Positions 52,541 to 62,149 are shown, numbered from the stretch's first letter. The stretch is 64,000 nucleotides of DNA from an uncultured Planctomycetota bacterium (GCA_903928115.1 CAIYPP010000013.1:1-64000), one strand, 5' to 3'. Numbers and translations are program-made. The notes: generated by a model not told the origin, from the sequence alone.

Positions 52541-54467
52541 CTACTCCGCGAAGTACCAGTCGCGGATGCGATAGCCCGGGTCGATCGGCCCGACGCGCAC
52601 GTTGCGCAGCCGCAGCGAGGCGCCGAACTTGTGCGGCACCTTGACGCCGTACAGATACGCCTGCTCGGCGTAGAGCCGCCGCTGGAGCTCGCGCGAGAGC
52701 GCGCCGCGCCGCTCGTCGTCGAGCTCGGCGCCGTAGCTCTCGATCACTCGATCGACCTTGGGATCGGAGAACGACGTCTCGTTGGCCGTGTCGGTGCCGA
52801 CCTGATCGGAGTGCCAGCGCTGGTGCGGGTCGCTCTCGATCGGCACGACCCACACCTTGAATACGCCGTCGAAGTCGCGCGCGCGCACGCGCTCGAGCAA
52901 CGCGGGCCACGCGAGGTAGCGCGGCTCGAGCTTCACCCCCGCCTGCGCGAGCGTCTCCTGATAGCGCTGCAGGAACAACTCGCCCGAGCGACTGCCTGCT
53001 TGAGTGAGGATCTCGACGCGCAGCGCTTCGCCGTCGCGATCCGCGAAGCCGTCGCCGTCTCGGTCGTACCAACCGGCCTCGGTCAGCAGCGCGCGCGCGC
53101 GCGACATCGAAGGGCAGCGGCGCGAGCTCGCGGTCGTAGTCGCGCCCACCGTCGAACCACTCGGCGGTCACGCGCTCTGCGAGCCCGCGGTAGAAGCCGT
53201 CGATGTAGCCCTCGAAATCGCACGCGAGCGCGAGCGCGGTGCGGACACGAACATCCGCGAGCTGCGGCCGCTTCAGGTTCCACGCCACGTAGCTCGCACG
53301 CGGCGTGTAGAAGTGGCCGGTGTAGGCGCGAGCGCGGAACGACGGGTCCTCGGCGGCCTTGAAGTAGTCATCGGAGAGCAGGCGCGACGTGAAGTCGATC
53401 TCTCCCGCGCACATGGCGCGGTACGCGAGTGCGTCGTCCGTGATCAAGCGCCATCGGATCGCGTCGAACCAGCCGGAATCGTCCGCGGGCCAGCCGTTCT
53501 CCGCGCGCACCGCCTCGATGAACTCGTCGTTGAACTCGACGAGCCGATAGGGGCCGATCCCGATCCAGCGACGATTCGCCGCGTGCTCGTTGACGTGGCG
53601 CGCGAGCTCCTCGTCGCTCGCCTCGGGCCGCGGCGCAGGGTGCAGCGGATCGCGCAGGTCGTAGACGTGCGCGGGCAGCGGCACGAGCGACTCGAACACC
53701 GCCGCGGCGCCAAAGTACTGGCGGTCGTAGAAGAAGCGCAACGTGCGCTCGTCGAGCTTCTCCGCGTGGACGAGGTGGTCGAACTCGAAGCGCTTCTCGT
53801 CGCACTGCACCTGCGGGATCTTCGAAAGCCGCCACGTGAGCAGGAAGTCCTCGGGACGCAGCGGTCGGCCGTCGTGCCAGCGCAGGCCCTCGCGCAGCCG
53901 GAAAGTGAACACCGTCCCGCGCTCGACGCGCCCGATGTCCGCCGAGGCGACCGAGACGCTGGACGCGAGCGCGTGCCTTGGCGTCGAGCGAGGCACGACG
54001 CGCCAGCCAGCCTCCTCGGATACGAGCTCGCCATAGAGACGCCGTCCGTCGAGGCGCACGAGCGTGTCCTCGACGACCCAGCTCTCCGCGAGCTGCGGAC
54101 GATGCTCGCCCGTGAACAGGTCCCGCGCGATCAGGGTGCCGTGCAATTCCTGCAGGATCCGGCGCGTCACGCCGGAGTTGTCGGTCAGGTAGTTGAGGTG
54201 CCGCGGAAGCGCCTCGACGTGCACGACCACCGTCCCTCCACGCCGCGGCGCTGCGGCGGCCGAGCCCGCGGGCAGGAAGCGATCCGGAGAGGTGTCGGGG
54301 AGCGCGCGAAGCTCGTCGCGCGGTGCGGTCTCGGTCGACGCGCTCGGTGTCGGCTTCGAAGCGGTCGGCTCGGGCTCCCCACCGCACGAGACGAGCCCCC
54401 AAGCCACGCAGGCGAGCAGGGCGCCGACGGCATGGCGCGCGACGGTTCGGGGCGGGAGGGTCGACAT
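52541..54467 (-). pseudogene. Family 5 solute-binding lipoprotein gene with a frameshift in a GC tract
   Basis: The ATG at 54467 begins a lipoprotein signal (RHAVGALLACVAWGLVSC). The first frame is normal SBP_bac_5 through YRLVEFNDEFIEAVRAENGW, SYVAWNLKRPQLADVRVRTALALACD and ELAPLPFDVARARA, then shifts into an Arg-rich nonsense tail near 53090. The expected continuation (LLTEAGWYDRDGDGFADRDG to the end RDWYFAE) lies in the next frame and ends at 52541. The break falls in an alternating GC tract at 53089-53103. Two added bases, or one removed, would restore a full-length protein of about 640 aa. It may be a true broken gene, a phase-variable switch or a sequencing error. The rest of the operon is intact, which favours the last two. 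Confidence 0.85.
53089..53103. repeat. Alternating GC tract (15 bases) at the frameshift
   Basis: Seven and a half GC repeats sit exactly where the binding-protein frame is lost. Such dinucleotide tracts are prone to slippage in replication and to miscalls in sequencing. Confidence 0.85.
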
Positions 54468-54791
54468 GCGAGGGGCGACGAGCAGCGCGCGGCCGAGCGC
54501 CGGAGGCCGAGGAGACCCGCGCTGCGAACGCAGAGATACACCAGCGCAGGGCCGATGGCTACAAGGACGGGCGGCGCGCGCCCCCGGTGCTCGGGCTGTC
54601 TTCGTCGGACGGTTCGCGAAGACGAGACCGCGAGCGGTTCTGCGGCTCGAAACCGAAGACCTTCGGAAGCCCGAAGCGCGCACGACCCGAGCCGCTCGTC
54701 ACTCCCCGAGAAACGCCTTTCTGCAGGGTTCCAAGCGCCCGAGAGACGCCGCGTGACTTTCGCGGTCGGCTGCTAGGATGCGCCCGCGACG
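54468..54791. other. 324-base divergent region between two transporter operons
   Basis: No coding frame is supported. It holds the plus-strand promoter-like pair at 54753-54779 and should also contain the minus-strand promoter, which I cannot place. It is a natural site for shared regulation of both operons. Confidence 0.55.
54753..54779 (+). promoter_or_regulatory. Possible promoter of the plus-strand transporter operon
   Basis: GTGACT (54753-54758) and TAGGAT (54774-54779) have a 15-base spacer. The -10 is preceded by TGC, an extended -10-like context. ATG 54792 follows after 12 bases. Confidence 0.4.
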
Positions 54792-56561
54792 ATGCCCTCC
54801 CTGCCCTCCACGAGCGGCGCCCGACTTGCGCTCGCGACCACGCTGCTCGCGCTGCTCGGCCTGTGCCTCGCCGCCTTCGCGCTGCGCTCCGCCCGCCGGC
54901 GGGCGGACTTCGCCTTCACCGGCGGCGGCGAGCTGCGCAGCCTCGACCCGCACGCCGTCACCGGAGTGCCCGAGGGCCGCGTCATGCGCCTGCTCTACGA
55001 GGGCCTCGTCGGGCGCAACCCCAAGACGCTCGCGGTGGAGCCGGGCGTCGCGGAGAGCTGGAAGTTCTCACCCGACGGCAAGACCCTGACCTTCACGCTG
55101 CGCGCGGATGCGCGCTGGTCCAATGGCGACCCGCTGACCGCGCACGACTTCGAGTGGAGCTTTCGCCGCATCCTCGAGCCCGCGACGGCCTGCGAGTACG
55201 CCTCGTCCCTGTGGGTGATCGACGGCGCGCGCGAGTTCACGACCGGCCAGCGCGCCGACGGCTCGTCCTGCGAACGCGATGGGTCCAAGGTCGGCATCAA
55301 GGCGCGTGACGAGCGCACGCTGGAGCTGCGCCTCGCGCAACCCACACCACACTTCTTCGCGCTGCTCTCCCTGCACGTCTTCGTGCCCGTCCACCGCGCG
55401 AGCCTCGAAGCGCTGATGGCGGAGCATCCGCAGACGTGGGCCACGCGCTGGACGCGACCGGGCGCACTCGTCAGCAATGGCCCGTTCCGCCTCTCGGAGC
55501 GGCGCATCGGCGAGGTGCTGCGCTTCGAGCGCAACGAGCAGTACTGGGACGCGCGCAACGTCGCGATGCGCACCGTCGACGTGCTCTCCGTCGAGAGCTG
55601 GACGAGCGCGCTCAACCTGTACCTCGCGGGCGAGCTCGACTGGGTCGACGGAGCGATCCCGACGAGCCTCGTGCCCGAGCTCCTCGGCCGCGAGGACTTC
55701 GAGCCGCGCCCGTACCTCGGCGTGTACTTCTATCGCGTCAACGTGACGCGCGCTCCGCTCGACCGCCGCGAGGTGCGCGCGGCGCTGGCGACGAGCCTGC
55801 AGCGCAAAGAGCTCTGCCAGCTCGTGCTCAAGGCCGGCCAGCAACCCGCGCTGAGCTTCGTGCCGCCGCTCACCGGCGACTATCGCCCACCGAAGACCTT
55901 TGGCGAGAGCCCGGAGTACGCGCGCAAGCTGCTCGCAGACGCGGGGCTGGCGGGCGCAAAGGCGACGGGAAAGCTGCGCCCGCTGGAGCTGCACTTCAAC
56001 ACCAGCGAAGTCCACCGCGACATCGCCGAGGTCGCGGCCGAGCAGTGGCGCAAGGCGCTCGACCTCGACGTGCGCCTCCGCAACCAAGAGTGGAAGTCGT
56101 TCCTCGACGCGCAGGGCAAGCTCGACTACGACCTCTCGCGCTCGAGCTGGATCGCCGACTACGCCGACCCTTCGAGCTTCCTCGAGATCTGGACCACCGG
56201 CCACGAAAACAACCGCACGGGCTGGTCCAATCGCCAGTACGACGACCTGATCGCCGCCGCGCGGATCGAGCGCGACCCCGCGCGCCGCCGCGACCTCTAC
56301 GCCAACGCCGAGCGCATCTTGATGCACGAGCTGCCGTGCATCCCCGTGTACCACTACGTGAGCCAGAACCTCGTCGATCCGGGCGTCGGCGGGTTCGGCC
56401 AGAACGCGCTCAACGAGCAATCGCCGAAGTACTGGTATTGGCGCTCGGACGCGGAGCTCGCGGAGGTGCGCTCGAAGTCGACGCGCGCCGCCCGCAAGGT
56501 CGAGTCGCACGGTCCCGCCGCGGGCCTCTACTCCCCAGCGCGTACGGGGGCGGCCCAATGA
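54792..56561 (+). CDS. Family 5 extracellular solute-binding protein (OppA-type)
   Basis: Encodes 589 aa. An N-terminal hydrophobic segment (about 12-30) has no lipobox Cys, so it is either cleaved or acts as an anchor. The family pattern is clear: GGGELRSLDPHAVTGVPEGRVMRLLYEGLVG, VAESWKFSPDGKTLTFTLR, ARWSNGDPLTAHDFEWSFRRIL and ISNGPFRL-like. The C-terminal part contains WIADYADPSSFLEIW and PCIPVYHYVSQNLVDP. These strings are close to oligopeptide-binding OppA/MppA proteins. It heads a five-gene operon (SBP, two permeases, two ATPases) and overlaps the first permease by 4 bases. Confidence 0.94.
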   Translation: MPSLPSTSGARLALATTLLALLGLCLAAFALRSARRRADFAFTGGGELRSLDPHAVTGVPEGRVMRLLYEGLVGRNPKTLAVEPGVAESWKFSPDGKTLTFTLRADARWSNGDPLTAHDFEWSFRRILEPATACEYASSLWVIDGAREFTTGQRADGSSCERDGSKVGIKARDERTLELRLAQPTPHFFALLSLHVFVPVHRASLEALMAEHPQTWATRWTRPGALVSNGPFRLSERRIGEVLRFERNEQYWDARNVAMRTVDVLSVESWTSALNLYLAGELDWVDGAIPTSLVPELLGREDFEPRPYLGVYFYRVNVTRAPLDRREVRAALATSLQRKELCQLVLKAGQQPALSFVPPLTGDYRPPKTFGESPEYARKLLADAGLAGAKATGKLRPLELHFNTSEVHRDIAEVAAEQWRKALDLDVRLRNQEWKSFLDAQGKLDYDLSRSSWIADYADPSSFLEIWTTGHENNRTGWSNRQYDDLIAAARIERDPARRRDLYANAERILMHELPCIPVYHYVSQNLVDPGVGGFGQNALNEQSPKYWYWRSDAELAEVRSKSTRAARKVESHGPAAGLYSPARTGAAQ

Positions 56562-57538
56562 GGCGCTTCCTCTTGCGCCGCGCGCTGTGGTTCGCGCTCA
56601 CGGTCTGGGCCGTGGTGACGATCTCGTTCGTCCTCATGCGCAACGTGCCCGGCGGCCCTTTCTCCGCCGAGCGCAAGCTCCACCCCACCGTCGAAGCGGC
56701 CGTCAACGCCCGCTACCACCTCGACTGGCCCGCGTGGCGGCAGTACCTGCAGACGCTCGGTCCCCTGAACTTGGACGAGCACGGCGTCTTCGGCGATCGC
56801 AGCGACGTGTTCGGCGGAATCCTCGCGCTCGACCTCGGACCCTCGCTCCAGCACCGCGACGTCAGCGTGAACGAGCTCGTCGCGCAGTCGCTGCCGGTCT
56901 CCGCCGCGCTCGGCGCGGCCGCGCTCTTTTGGGCGCTGCTCCTCGGCATCGGCGGCGGCCTCGTCTCGGCGCTGCGTCCGGGCACGGCGCTCGACACTCT
57001 GGCGCGCGTCCTCTCGACGCTCGGGCTCTCGCTCCCCAACTTCATCGTCGCTTCGCTGCTCGTCTTGGCGCTCGCGGTCGCCGTGCCGCTGTTCCCCGTC
57101 GCGGGCTGGGGCTCCTTCTCGCACCTCGTGCTGCCGAGCTTCGCGCTCGGTGCACCTTTCGGCGCCTACGTCGCGCGCCTCTTCCGCGCAGGCCTTCTCG
57201 AGACGCTCTCGCAGGACTACGTGCGCACCGCGCGCGCCAAGGGCGTCCCTGCGCACCAAGTCGTGCTGCGCCACGCGCTGCCGGGCGCACTCGTCCCCGT
57301 GATCTCGTTCCTCGGCACCGCCGCCGCCGGAATCCTGACCGGCAGCCTCGTGATCGAGCGCATCTTCACGATCCCCGGCACCGGCTCGCACTTCGTCGCG
57401 GGCGCGCTCAATCGCGACTACGCGCTCGCCATGGGAGTGACGCTCGTCTACACCGTCGCGGTCTATGGGCTCAACCTGCTGGTCGACCTCGCCTACGCCG
57501 TGATCGACCCGCGCGTCGACTTGGAGAAGGAAGCGTGA
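56558..57538 (+). CDS. Oligopeptide ABC transporter permease (OppB-type)
   Basis: Encodes 326 aa. It starts MRRFLLRRALWFALTVWAVV with the usual TM1 and the SFVLMRNVPGGPF motif. The EAA loop reads LSQDYVRTARAKGVPAHQVVLRHALPGALVP. The C-terminal IERIFTIPGTGSHFVAGALNRDYALAMG and AYAVIDPRVDL are classic OppB endings. Overlaps on both sides (ATGA, GTGA) show an operon. Confidence 0.95.
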   Translation: MRRFLLRRALWFALTVWAVVTISFVLMRNVPGGPFSAERKLHPTVEAAVNARYHLDWPAWRQYLQTLGPLNLDEHGVFGDRSDVFGGILALDLGPSLQHRDVSVNELVAQSLPVSAALGAAALFWALLLGIGGGLVSALRPGTALDTLARVLSTLGLSLPNFIVASLLVLALAVAVPLFPVAGWGSFSHLVLPSFALGAPFGAYVARLFRAGLLETLSQDYVRTARAKGVPAHQVVLRHALPGALVPVISFLGTAAAGILTGSLVIERIFTIPGTGSHFVAGALNRDYALAMGVTLVYTVAVYGLNLLVDLAYAVIDPRVDLEKEA

Positions 57539-58614
57539 GCGAGCCCGCCCGCAAGAGCGAGTGGTTCGGCGACGCGACCTTCGAGCGGGTCGCGGCGCAG
57601 CTCGGCGAGCCGTCCCAGAGCGGCCTGTGGGCCGACGTGCGCCGTCGCCTGCGCTCGAACGCGGCCGCGCGCTGGAGCCTGCGCTGGCTCTTCGCGCTCG
57701 TCTTGGTGAGCTTGCTCGTACCCCTGCTGCCGCTGCCCTCGCCCGCCGCGATGGCGCTCGACAAGCAACCCAAGCCTCCCGTCGCGCCGTGGGTCGAGCC
57801 GTACAACGAGCGCTACGAGCCCTACTACGGCGAGCTCAACGCGGTCGACACCGCGCTCGTCGGTCTGCGACGGAAAGCGTTTGGCAAGAAGCAGACGGGA
57901 CCCTGGCTCGGCACCGACGCCAAGGGTCGCGACACTCTCTCCCGCATCCTCTGGGGCAGCCGCACGTCGCTCTTGGTCGCACTCTTCGCGGCGCTGACGA
58001 GCCTGACCGTCGGCGTCGCGTGGGGCTCAGTCGCGGGGCTCGCGAGCGCGCGCGTGGACAACCTGATGATGCGCACGGTCGACGTGCTTCAGTCGATCCC
58101 GACGATCTTTCTCGTGATCTTTCTGCTGTCGTTCCTGAACGCGCCGAGGCCCGACGGCTCGCCGAGCTTCGTCTCGCGCGAGACCGTGTTCTTCCTCGTG
58201 ATCGGCGCCGTGAGCTGGCTCTCGATGGCGCGTGTCGTGCGCGGACAGGTGCTCTCGCTGCGCAGCGCCGCCTTCGTCGAGGCCGCGCGGTCGCAGGGCG
58301 CGAGCACCGGCTGGATCGTCCGGGCCCACATCTTCCCCAACGTCCTGCCGATCGTGCTCGTGTATCTCGCGCTCACTCTGCCGAGCGTGATTCTGTACGA
58401 AGCGTTCCTCTCGTTCCTCGGTCTCGGCGTCGAGTCGCCCAAGGTGAGCTGGGGCGTGCTCGCCGCGGACGGTGCGGAGGCGATCAACCCGCTCGCCACG
58501 TTCTGGTGGCTGCCGCTCGGCCCCGCGCTCGCGATGGGCGCAACGCTGCTCGCACTCGGGTTGCTCGGAGACGCCCTGCGCGACGCGCTCGACTTGCGGC
58601 GAGGTGAGCGGTGA
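57535..58614 (+). CDS. Oligopeptide ABC transporter permease (OppC-type)
   Basis: Encodes 359 aa from GTG 57535, which overlaps the OppB stop (GTGA). TM1 lies near 51-70, then a periplasmic loop rich in Pro/Tyr (APWVEPYNERYEPYYGELN) leads to WLGTDAKGRDTLSRILWGSRTSL. The EAA loop is LRSAAFVEAARSQGASTGWIVRAHIFPNVLP. The final FLSFLGLGVESPKVSWGVL and LGDALRDALDLR fit OppC/DppC. Unlike the paralogue at 49857-51497 it has no large insertion. Confidence 0.95.
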   Translation: MSEPARKSEWFGDATFERVAAQLGEPSQSGLWADVRRRLRSNAAARWSLRWLFALVLVSLLVPLLPLPSPAAMALDKQPKPPVAPWVEPYNERYEPYYGELNAVDTALVGLRRKAFGKKQTGPWLGTDAKGRDTLSRILWGSRTSLLVALFAALTSLTVGVAWGSVAGLASARVDNLMMRTVDVLQSIPTIFLVIFLLSFLNAPRPDGSPSFVSRETVFFLVIGAVSWLSMARVVRGQVLSLRSAAFVEAARSQGASTGWIVRAHIFPNVLPIVLVYLALTLPSVILYEAFLSFLGLGVESPKVSWGVLAADGAEAINPLATFWWLPLGPALAMGATLLALGLLGDALRDALDLRRGER

Positions 58615-59636
58615 GCCTGCTCGAGGTACGCAACCTGCGCGTGGGCTTCGCCACGGCGCGCGGCTGGGCACAAGCGGTCGAGAGCTTCTCGGTCTCGGTC
58701 GACGAAGGCGAGGCTGTCGCGATCGTCGGCGAGTCGGGCTCGGGCAAGTCCGTGAGCGCGCTCGCGATCGCGGGCCTGCTGCCGCGACCGCCCGCGCGCA
58801 TCGAGACGGGCGAAGTCCTCTTCGGCGGTCGCGACCTCCTGCGCATGCCAGAGCGCGAGCTGCGCATGCTGCGCGGACGCGAGCTCGGCTTCGTCTTCCA
58901 AGACCCGTCGACGTCGCTGCACCCGCTGATGTCCGTCGGCGAGCAGCTCGAAGAGGCCCTGCTCGTCCACGAACGCCTCTCGCGCGCCGAGGCCCGCGCC
59001 CGCGCGCTCGCGGCCCTCGCCGAGGTCGGCATCGCGGAGCCCGACGAGCGCCTCGCGGCCTTCCCCCACCAACTCTCGGGCGGCATGCGCCAGCGGGTGA
59101 TGATCGCGATGGCGCTGATCTGTCGTCCGAAGCTCCTGATCGCCGATGAGCCGACGACCGCACTCGACGTCACTGTTCAGGCGCAGTTGATCGAGCTCTT
59201 GCGCAAGCTCCAGCGCGAGCGCGGCATGGCGATCCTCATCGTCACCCACGACCTCGCGCTCGTCTCGGGCTTCGCGAGCCGCACGCAGGTCATGTACGCC
59301 GGCTCCGTGGTCGAGAGCGGCTTCACGAGCGAACTCATCGCGCACCCCGCGCATCCCTACACCGCGGCGCTCCTGCGCAGCGTGCCCGCACTCGACGATG
59401 CACTCGATGCGCGCTTCGGCGGAATCGCAGGGACGCCCCCGGACCCGACGCAGCCGCTTCCGGGCTGCGCGTTTGCACCACGCTGCGCGCACGCGGTCGC
59501 AGCTTGCCGCGAACGACGCCCCAAACTCTCGCCCCTCGCACTGCAACCCTCGCAGAGCGGCGCGCTCGCGATCTCCAGCCGTCGCGTCGCGTGCGGAGAA
59601 GCCACGCGCCTCCTGTCGGAGGCGACCTCCGCATGA
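58611..59636 (+). CDS. Oligopeptide ABC transporter ATPase (OppD-type)
   Basis: Encodes 341 aa from GTG 58611 (GTGA overlap). Walker A is GESGSGKS, the Q-loop is FVFQDPSTSLHPLM, the signature is LSGGMRQRV, Walker B is LLIADEPTTALD, and the H-loop is in IVTHDLAL. The C-terminal oligopeptide-transporter extension has PGCAFAPRCAHAVAAC, a Cys cluster that in some family members binds an iron-sulfur cluster. Confidence 0.95.
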   Translation: MSLLEVRNLRVGFATARGWAQAVESFSVSVDEGEAVAIVGESGSGKSVSALAIAGLLPRPPARIETGEVLFGGRDLLRMPERELRMLRGRELGFVFQDPSTSLHPLMSVGEQLEEALLVHERLSRAEARARALAALAEVGIAEPDERLAAFPHQLSGGMRQRVMIAMALICRPKLLIADEPTTALDVTVQAQLIELLRKLQRERGMAILIVTHDLALVSGFASRTQVMYAGSVVESGFTSELIAHPAHPYTAALLRSVPALDDALDARFGGIAGTPPDPTQPLPGCAFAPRCAHAVAACRERRPKLSPLALQPSQSGALAISSRRVACGEATRLLSEATSA

Positions 59637-60595
59637 GCGCGCCGCTGCTCTCGGTCTCGGAGCTCACCGTGCGCTTCCCCGCGCGCGGCGGCCGCACCGT
59701 GCATGCCGTCGAGAGCGTTTCGCTCACGATCGCGCAGGGCGGCACACTCGGTCTCGTCGGAGAGTCTGGATCCGGCAAGTCGACCACCGCGCGCGCCATC
59801 GCGGGGCTGCAAGCTCCGACGGCCGGCGAGGTCCGCGTCGATGGCGAGCCGTTCGGCCCGCGCTCCGCGCCCGCACTGCGCCGCCGCGTGCAGATGGTCT
59901 TCCAAGACCCCTACAGCTCGCTCGATCCGCGCCGCCCCGTCGGCTGGTCGGTCGAAGAGCCGCTGATGCTGCACGGAGTTGGCACGGCAGCGGTCCGTCG
60001 CGCGCGCGCGCTCGCCGCGCTCGATGCGTGCGGCCTCGATCCCAGACTCTCGCTCCGCTATCCGCACGAGCTCTCCGGCGGTCAGCGCCAGCGCGTCGCG
60101 ATCGCTCGCGCCCTCGTCGTCGAGCCGGAGCTCGTCGTGCTCGACGAACCGACGAGCGCGCTCGACGTGTCCGTGCGCGCGCAAGTGATCGAGCTGCTCG
60201 GCGACCTGCGTCGCCGCTTCTCGATTGCCTACCTGTTCGTGTCCCACGACCTCGCTGTCGTGCGCCGCGTCTGCGAGCAGGTCGCCGTCATGTACCTCGG
60301 CCGCATCGTCGAGCACGGCCCGCGCGAGCAGCTCTTCAAGGCGCCGCAGCACCCCTACACGCGCGCCCTACTCGCTTCCGTTCCGACGCTCGGCCGCGAG
60401 CTCGCACCACCGCCCCTCAGCGGCGATCCAGCGAGCCCGCTCGCCCCGCCCCCCGGCTGCGCCTTCCACCCTCGCTGCCCGCACCGCCACGAAGTGGCCG
60501 ACGAACGCTGCTCGCTCGAAGTTCCGTTCCTGCGCGAGCACGGCACATCGCGCGTGGCCTGCCACCTGCAGGCTACGCCGCTCACACCCCGCTGA
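59633..60595 (+). CDS. Oligopeptide ABC transporter ATPase (OppF-type)
   Basis: Encodes 320 aa from the ATG at 59633, which overlaps the OppD stop. Walker A is GESGSGKST, the Q-loop is MVFQDPYSSLDPR, the signature is LSGGQRQRV, Walker B is LVVLDEPTSALD, and the H-loop is in FVSHDLAVV. The C-terminus carries PGCAFHPRCPHRHEVADERC. The last 14 bases overlap, tail to tail, the 3' end of the yjbQ-like gene on the other strand, so no terminator fits between them. Confidence 0.95.
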   Translation: MSAPLLSVSELTVRFPARGGRTVHAVESVSLTIAQGGTLGLVGESGSGKSTTARAIAGLQAPTAGEVRVDGEPFGPRSAPALRRRVQMVFQDPYSSLDPRRPVGWSVEEPLMLHGVGTAAVRRARALAALDACGLDPRLSLRYPHELSGGQRQRVAIARALVVEPELVVLDEPTSALDVSVRAQVIELLGDLRRRFSIAYLFVSHDLAVVRRVCEQVAVMYLGRIVEHGPREQLFKAPQHPYTRALLASVPTLGRELAPPPLSGDPASPLAPPPGCAFHPRCPHRHEVADERCSLEVPFLREHGTSRVACHLQATPLTPR

Positions 60596-61001
60596 TCTGC
60601 ACCACCAGCTCACGTCGGTGCGCCGTGGTGCGGTGCTCCACGAGGTACAGCGCTTGCCACGTGCCGAGTGCGAGCTCGCCTTCCGAGATCGGAATGGACT
60701 CGCTCGTGCGGACGAGTGTCGTGCGCAAGTGCGCGGCCATGTCATCCGGGCCCTCGTCATCGTGTTCGTAACGAGGATCGCCATCGGGCGCGATTCGCGC
60801 CCACCACGCGAGCAAGTCACGACGCACGCGGACGTCGGCGTTCTCCTGAATCAGCAGGCCGCAGGACGTGTGACGGCAGAACACCACGCACGAGCCCGTG
60901 CGGATCCCGGATCGCTCGACGACGGACTGGACGCGGCGCGTCACGTCGACGAACCCCCGCCCTTCCGTCCAAATCTCCAAGCGCTCGAGGTGCTGCCTCA
61001 T
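60582..61001 (-). CDS. YjbQ / UPF0047 family protein
   Basis: Encodes 139 aa, the full length of the family. The core pattern is GFVDVTRRVQSVVERSGIRTGSCVVFCRHTSCGLLIQENADVRVRRDL, with the conserved His of HTS. It continues YEHDDEGPDDMAAHLRTTLV, ELALGTWQALYLVEHR. YjbQ proteins have weak thiamine-phosphate synthase activity in vitro; their true role is uncertain. The ATG overlaps the stop of the MOT1 gene by 4 bases, so it is the third gene of the molybdate operon. Confidence 0.93.
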   Translation of the reverse strand: MRQHLERLEIWTEGRGFVDVTRRVQSVVERSGIRTGSCVVFCRHTSCGLLIQENADVRVRRDLLAWWARIAPDGDPRYEHDDEGPDDMAAHLRTTLVRTSESIPISEGELALGTWQALYLVEHRTTAHRRELVVQISGV

Positions 61002-62149
61002 GAAGCCTCCCCGCGCGTCGCGAACCGAAGCGCAAGCTCGAGGCCGAGACCGATCAGGAAGCCGAGGGCGAAGTCATCGAGTGCGAGACAAGCCGCAACC
61101 GTGAGCAACGCGACAGCGTGCGCCCGCGGCGCTCCGACGTCTCGAGCCGCGTGCCCCAGCTCCAAGCCGCTCGCGATGAGCATCACCCCAAGGATGCTCG
61201 CAGGGAACACGCTGCACGCCGCCACCAAGCTCGCGCCGAACAGCACCGCCAAGGCCATTTTTGCGAGGCCCAGCATCAGGATCGAGCCGCCGGTGCGGGC
61301 GCCGAATCGATACTGACCCGCGAGTCCGCCCGCGCCATGGCACATCGGCAGCGCACCGAAGGGTCCGGCGACGAGGTTCATGATGCCGACCGAGAGCGCG
61401 ACCTTGCGCGGCGGCGCAGGGTGCTCCGGGAAGAGATCGACCGAGAGCGCGCACACTGCGACCACGGAGTTCAGCAGAGTGAGAGGAAGCTGAGGGAGTG
61501 CCGCGGACCACAGCGCACGGTCGAAGTCCGCGAGCGAAGGTACTGCCAGCGTGGGCCACCACGGCGAGAGCTCGACGGCGCAGAAGGCCTGTGGATCGCG
61601 CCACGCGACGAGGCCGAGTCCCGCGAGGAACAGCACCAGTGCCGCCGGAACGCGGCGCGACTCGCGCAGCGCGACCACGCAGAGTCCTGCCGCAAGCGCC
61701 AGCGCCACGCCGTGCGAAGCATCCCACGGGCCGTCGTTCGAGATTCCACGCAGCCCGCGCATCGCCAACGTGAGCGCCAGCGCGAGCTGGAGTCCGCGCA
61801 CGACCGCGGTGGGAATGTTTCGCTGAATCCAGCCGAGCGCGCCGGAGAGCCCGAGGAGCGCGACCGCACCGCTCACCCACATTCCCGCAGCGACGATCTC
61901 CGAAGCGCCCAGTCCCTCGGCCAGCGCGATCGCGGCGATCGCCTTCATGGGCTGAACCGCCATCGGGATTCCGAAGCCGAGCGCGGTCACGACATTGAAG
62001 AGTCCCGCGAAGAACAGCGCGGCAGGGAAGGACAGGCCGCACTGCGCGGAGAGCGCGACCACGAGGGGCAGGAATGTCCCGAGATCCCCGAGGGAACCCG
62101 CGAGCTCTCCGCGGTCGAAGCGCATGCGTGAGACGAAGGGGAGCTTCAC
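60998..62149 (-). CDS. MOT1-type molybdate (sulfate) transporter
   Basis: Encodes 383 aa from GTG 62149. About ten hydrophobic segments are visible. The hallmarks are GELAGSLGDLGTFLPLVVAL near the start and IPMAVQPMKAIAAIALAEG. The later GPFGALPMCHGAGGLAGQYRFGARTGGS is the second MOT1/SulP-like signature. MOT1 proteins import molybdate with high affinity. The GTG overlaps the stop of an XRE-Mop regulator (GTGA), which strengthens the molybdate assignment. Confidence 0.92.
   Translation of the reverse strand: MKLPFVSRMRFDRGELAGSLGDLGTFLPLVVALSAQCGLSFPAALFFAGLFNVVTALGFGIPMAVQPMKAIAAIALAEGLGASEIVAAGMWVSGAVALLGLSGALGWIQRNIPTAVVRGLQLALALTLAMRGLRGISNDGPWDASHGVALALAAGLCVVALRESRRVPAALVLFLAGLGLVAWRDPQAFCAVELSPWWPTLAVPSLADFDRALWSAALPQLPLTLLNSVVAVCALSVDLFPEHPAPPRKVALSVGIMNLVAGPFGALPMCHGAGGLAGQYRFGARTGGSILMLGLAKMALAVLFGASLVAACSVFPASILGVMLIASGLELGHAARDVGAPRAHAVALLTVAACLALDDFALGFLIGLGLELALRFATRGEAS

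Noticed and set aside
53089-53103. Programmed ribosomal frameshift at the GC tract
   Set aside because: There is no slippery heptamer or clear downstream pseudoknot. Slippage or sequencing error is simpler.
52541-53149. Separate 202-aa gene after the binding protein
   Set aside because: Its sequence is the natural C-terminal continuation of the family 5 binding protein, and the frame changes exactly at a GC tract. It is better read as one frameshifted gene.
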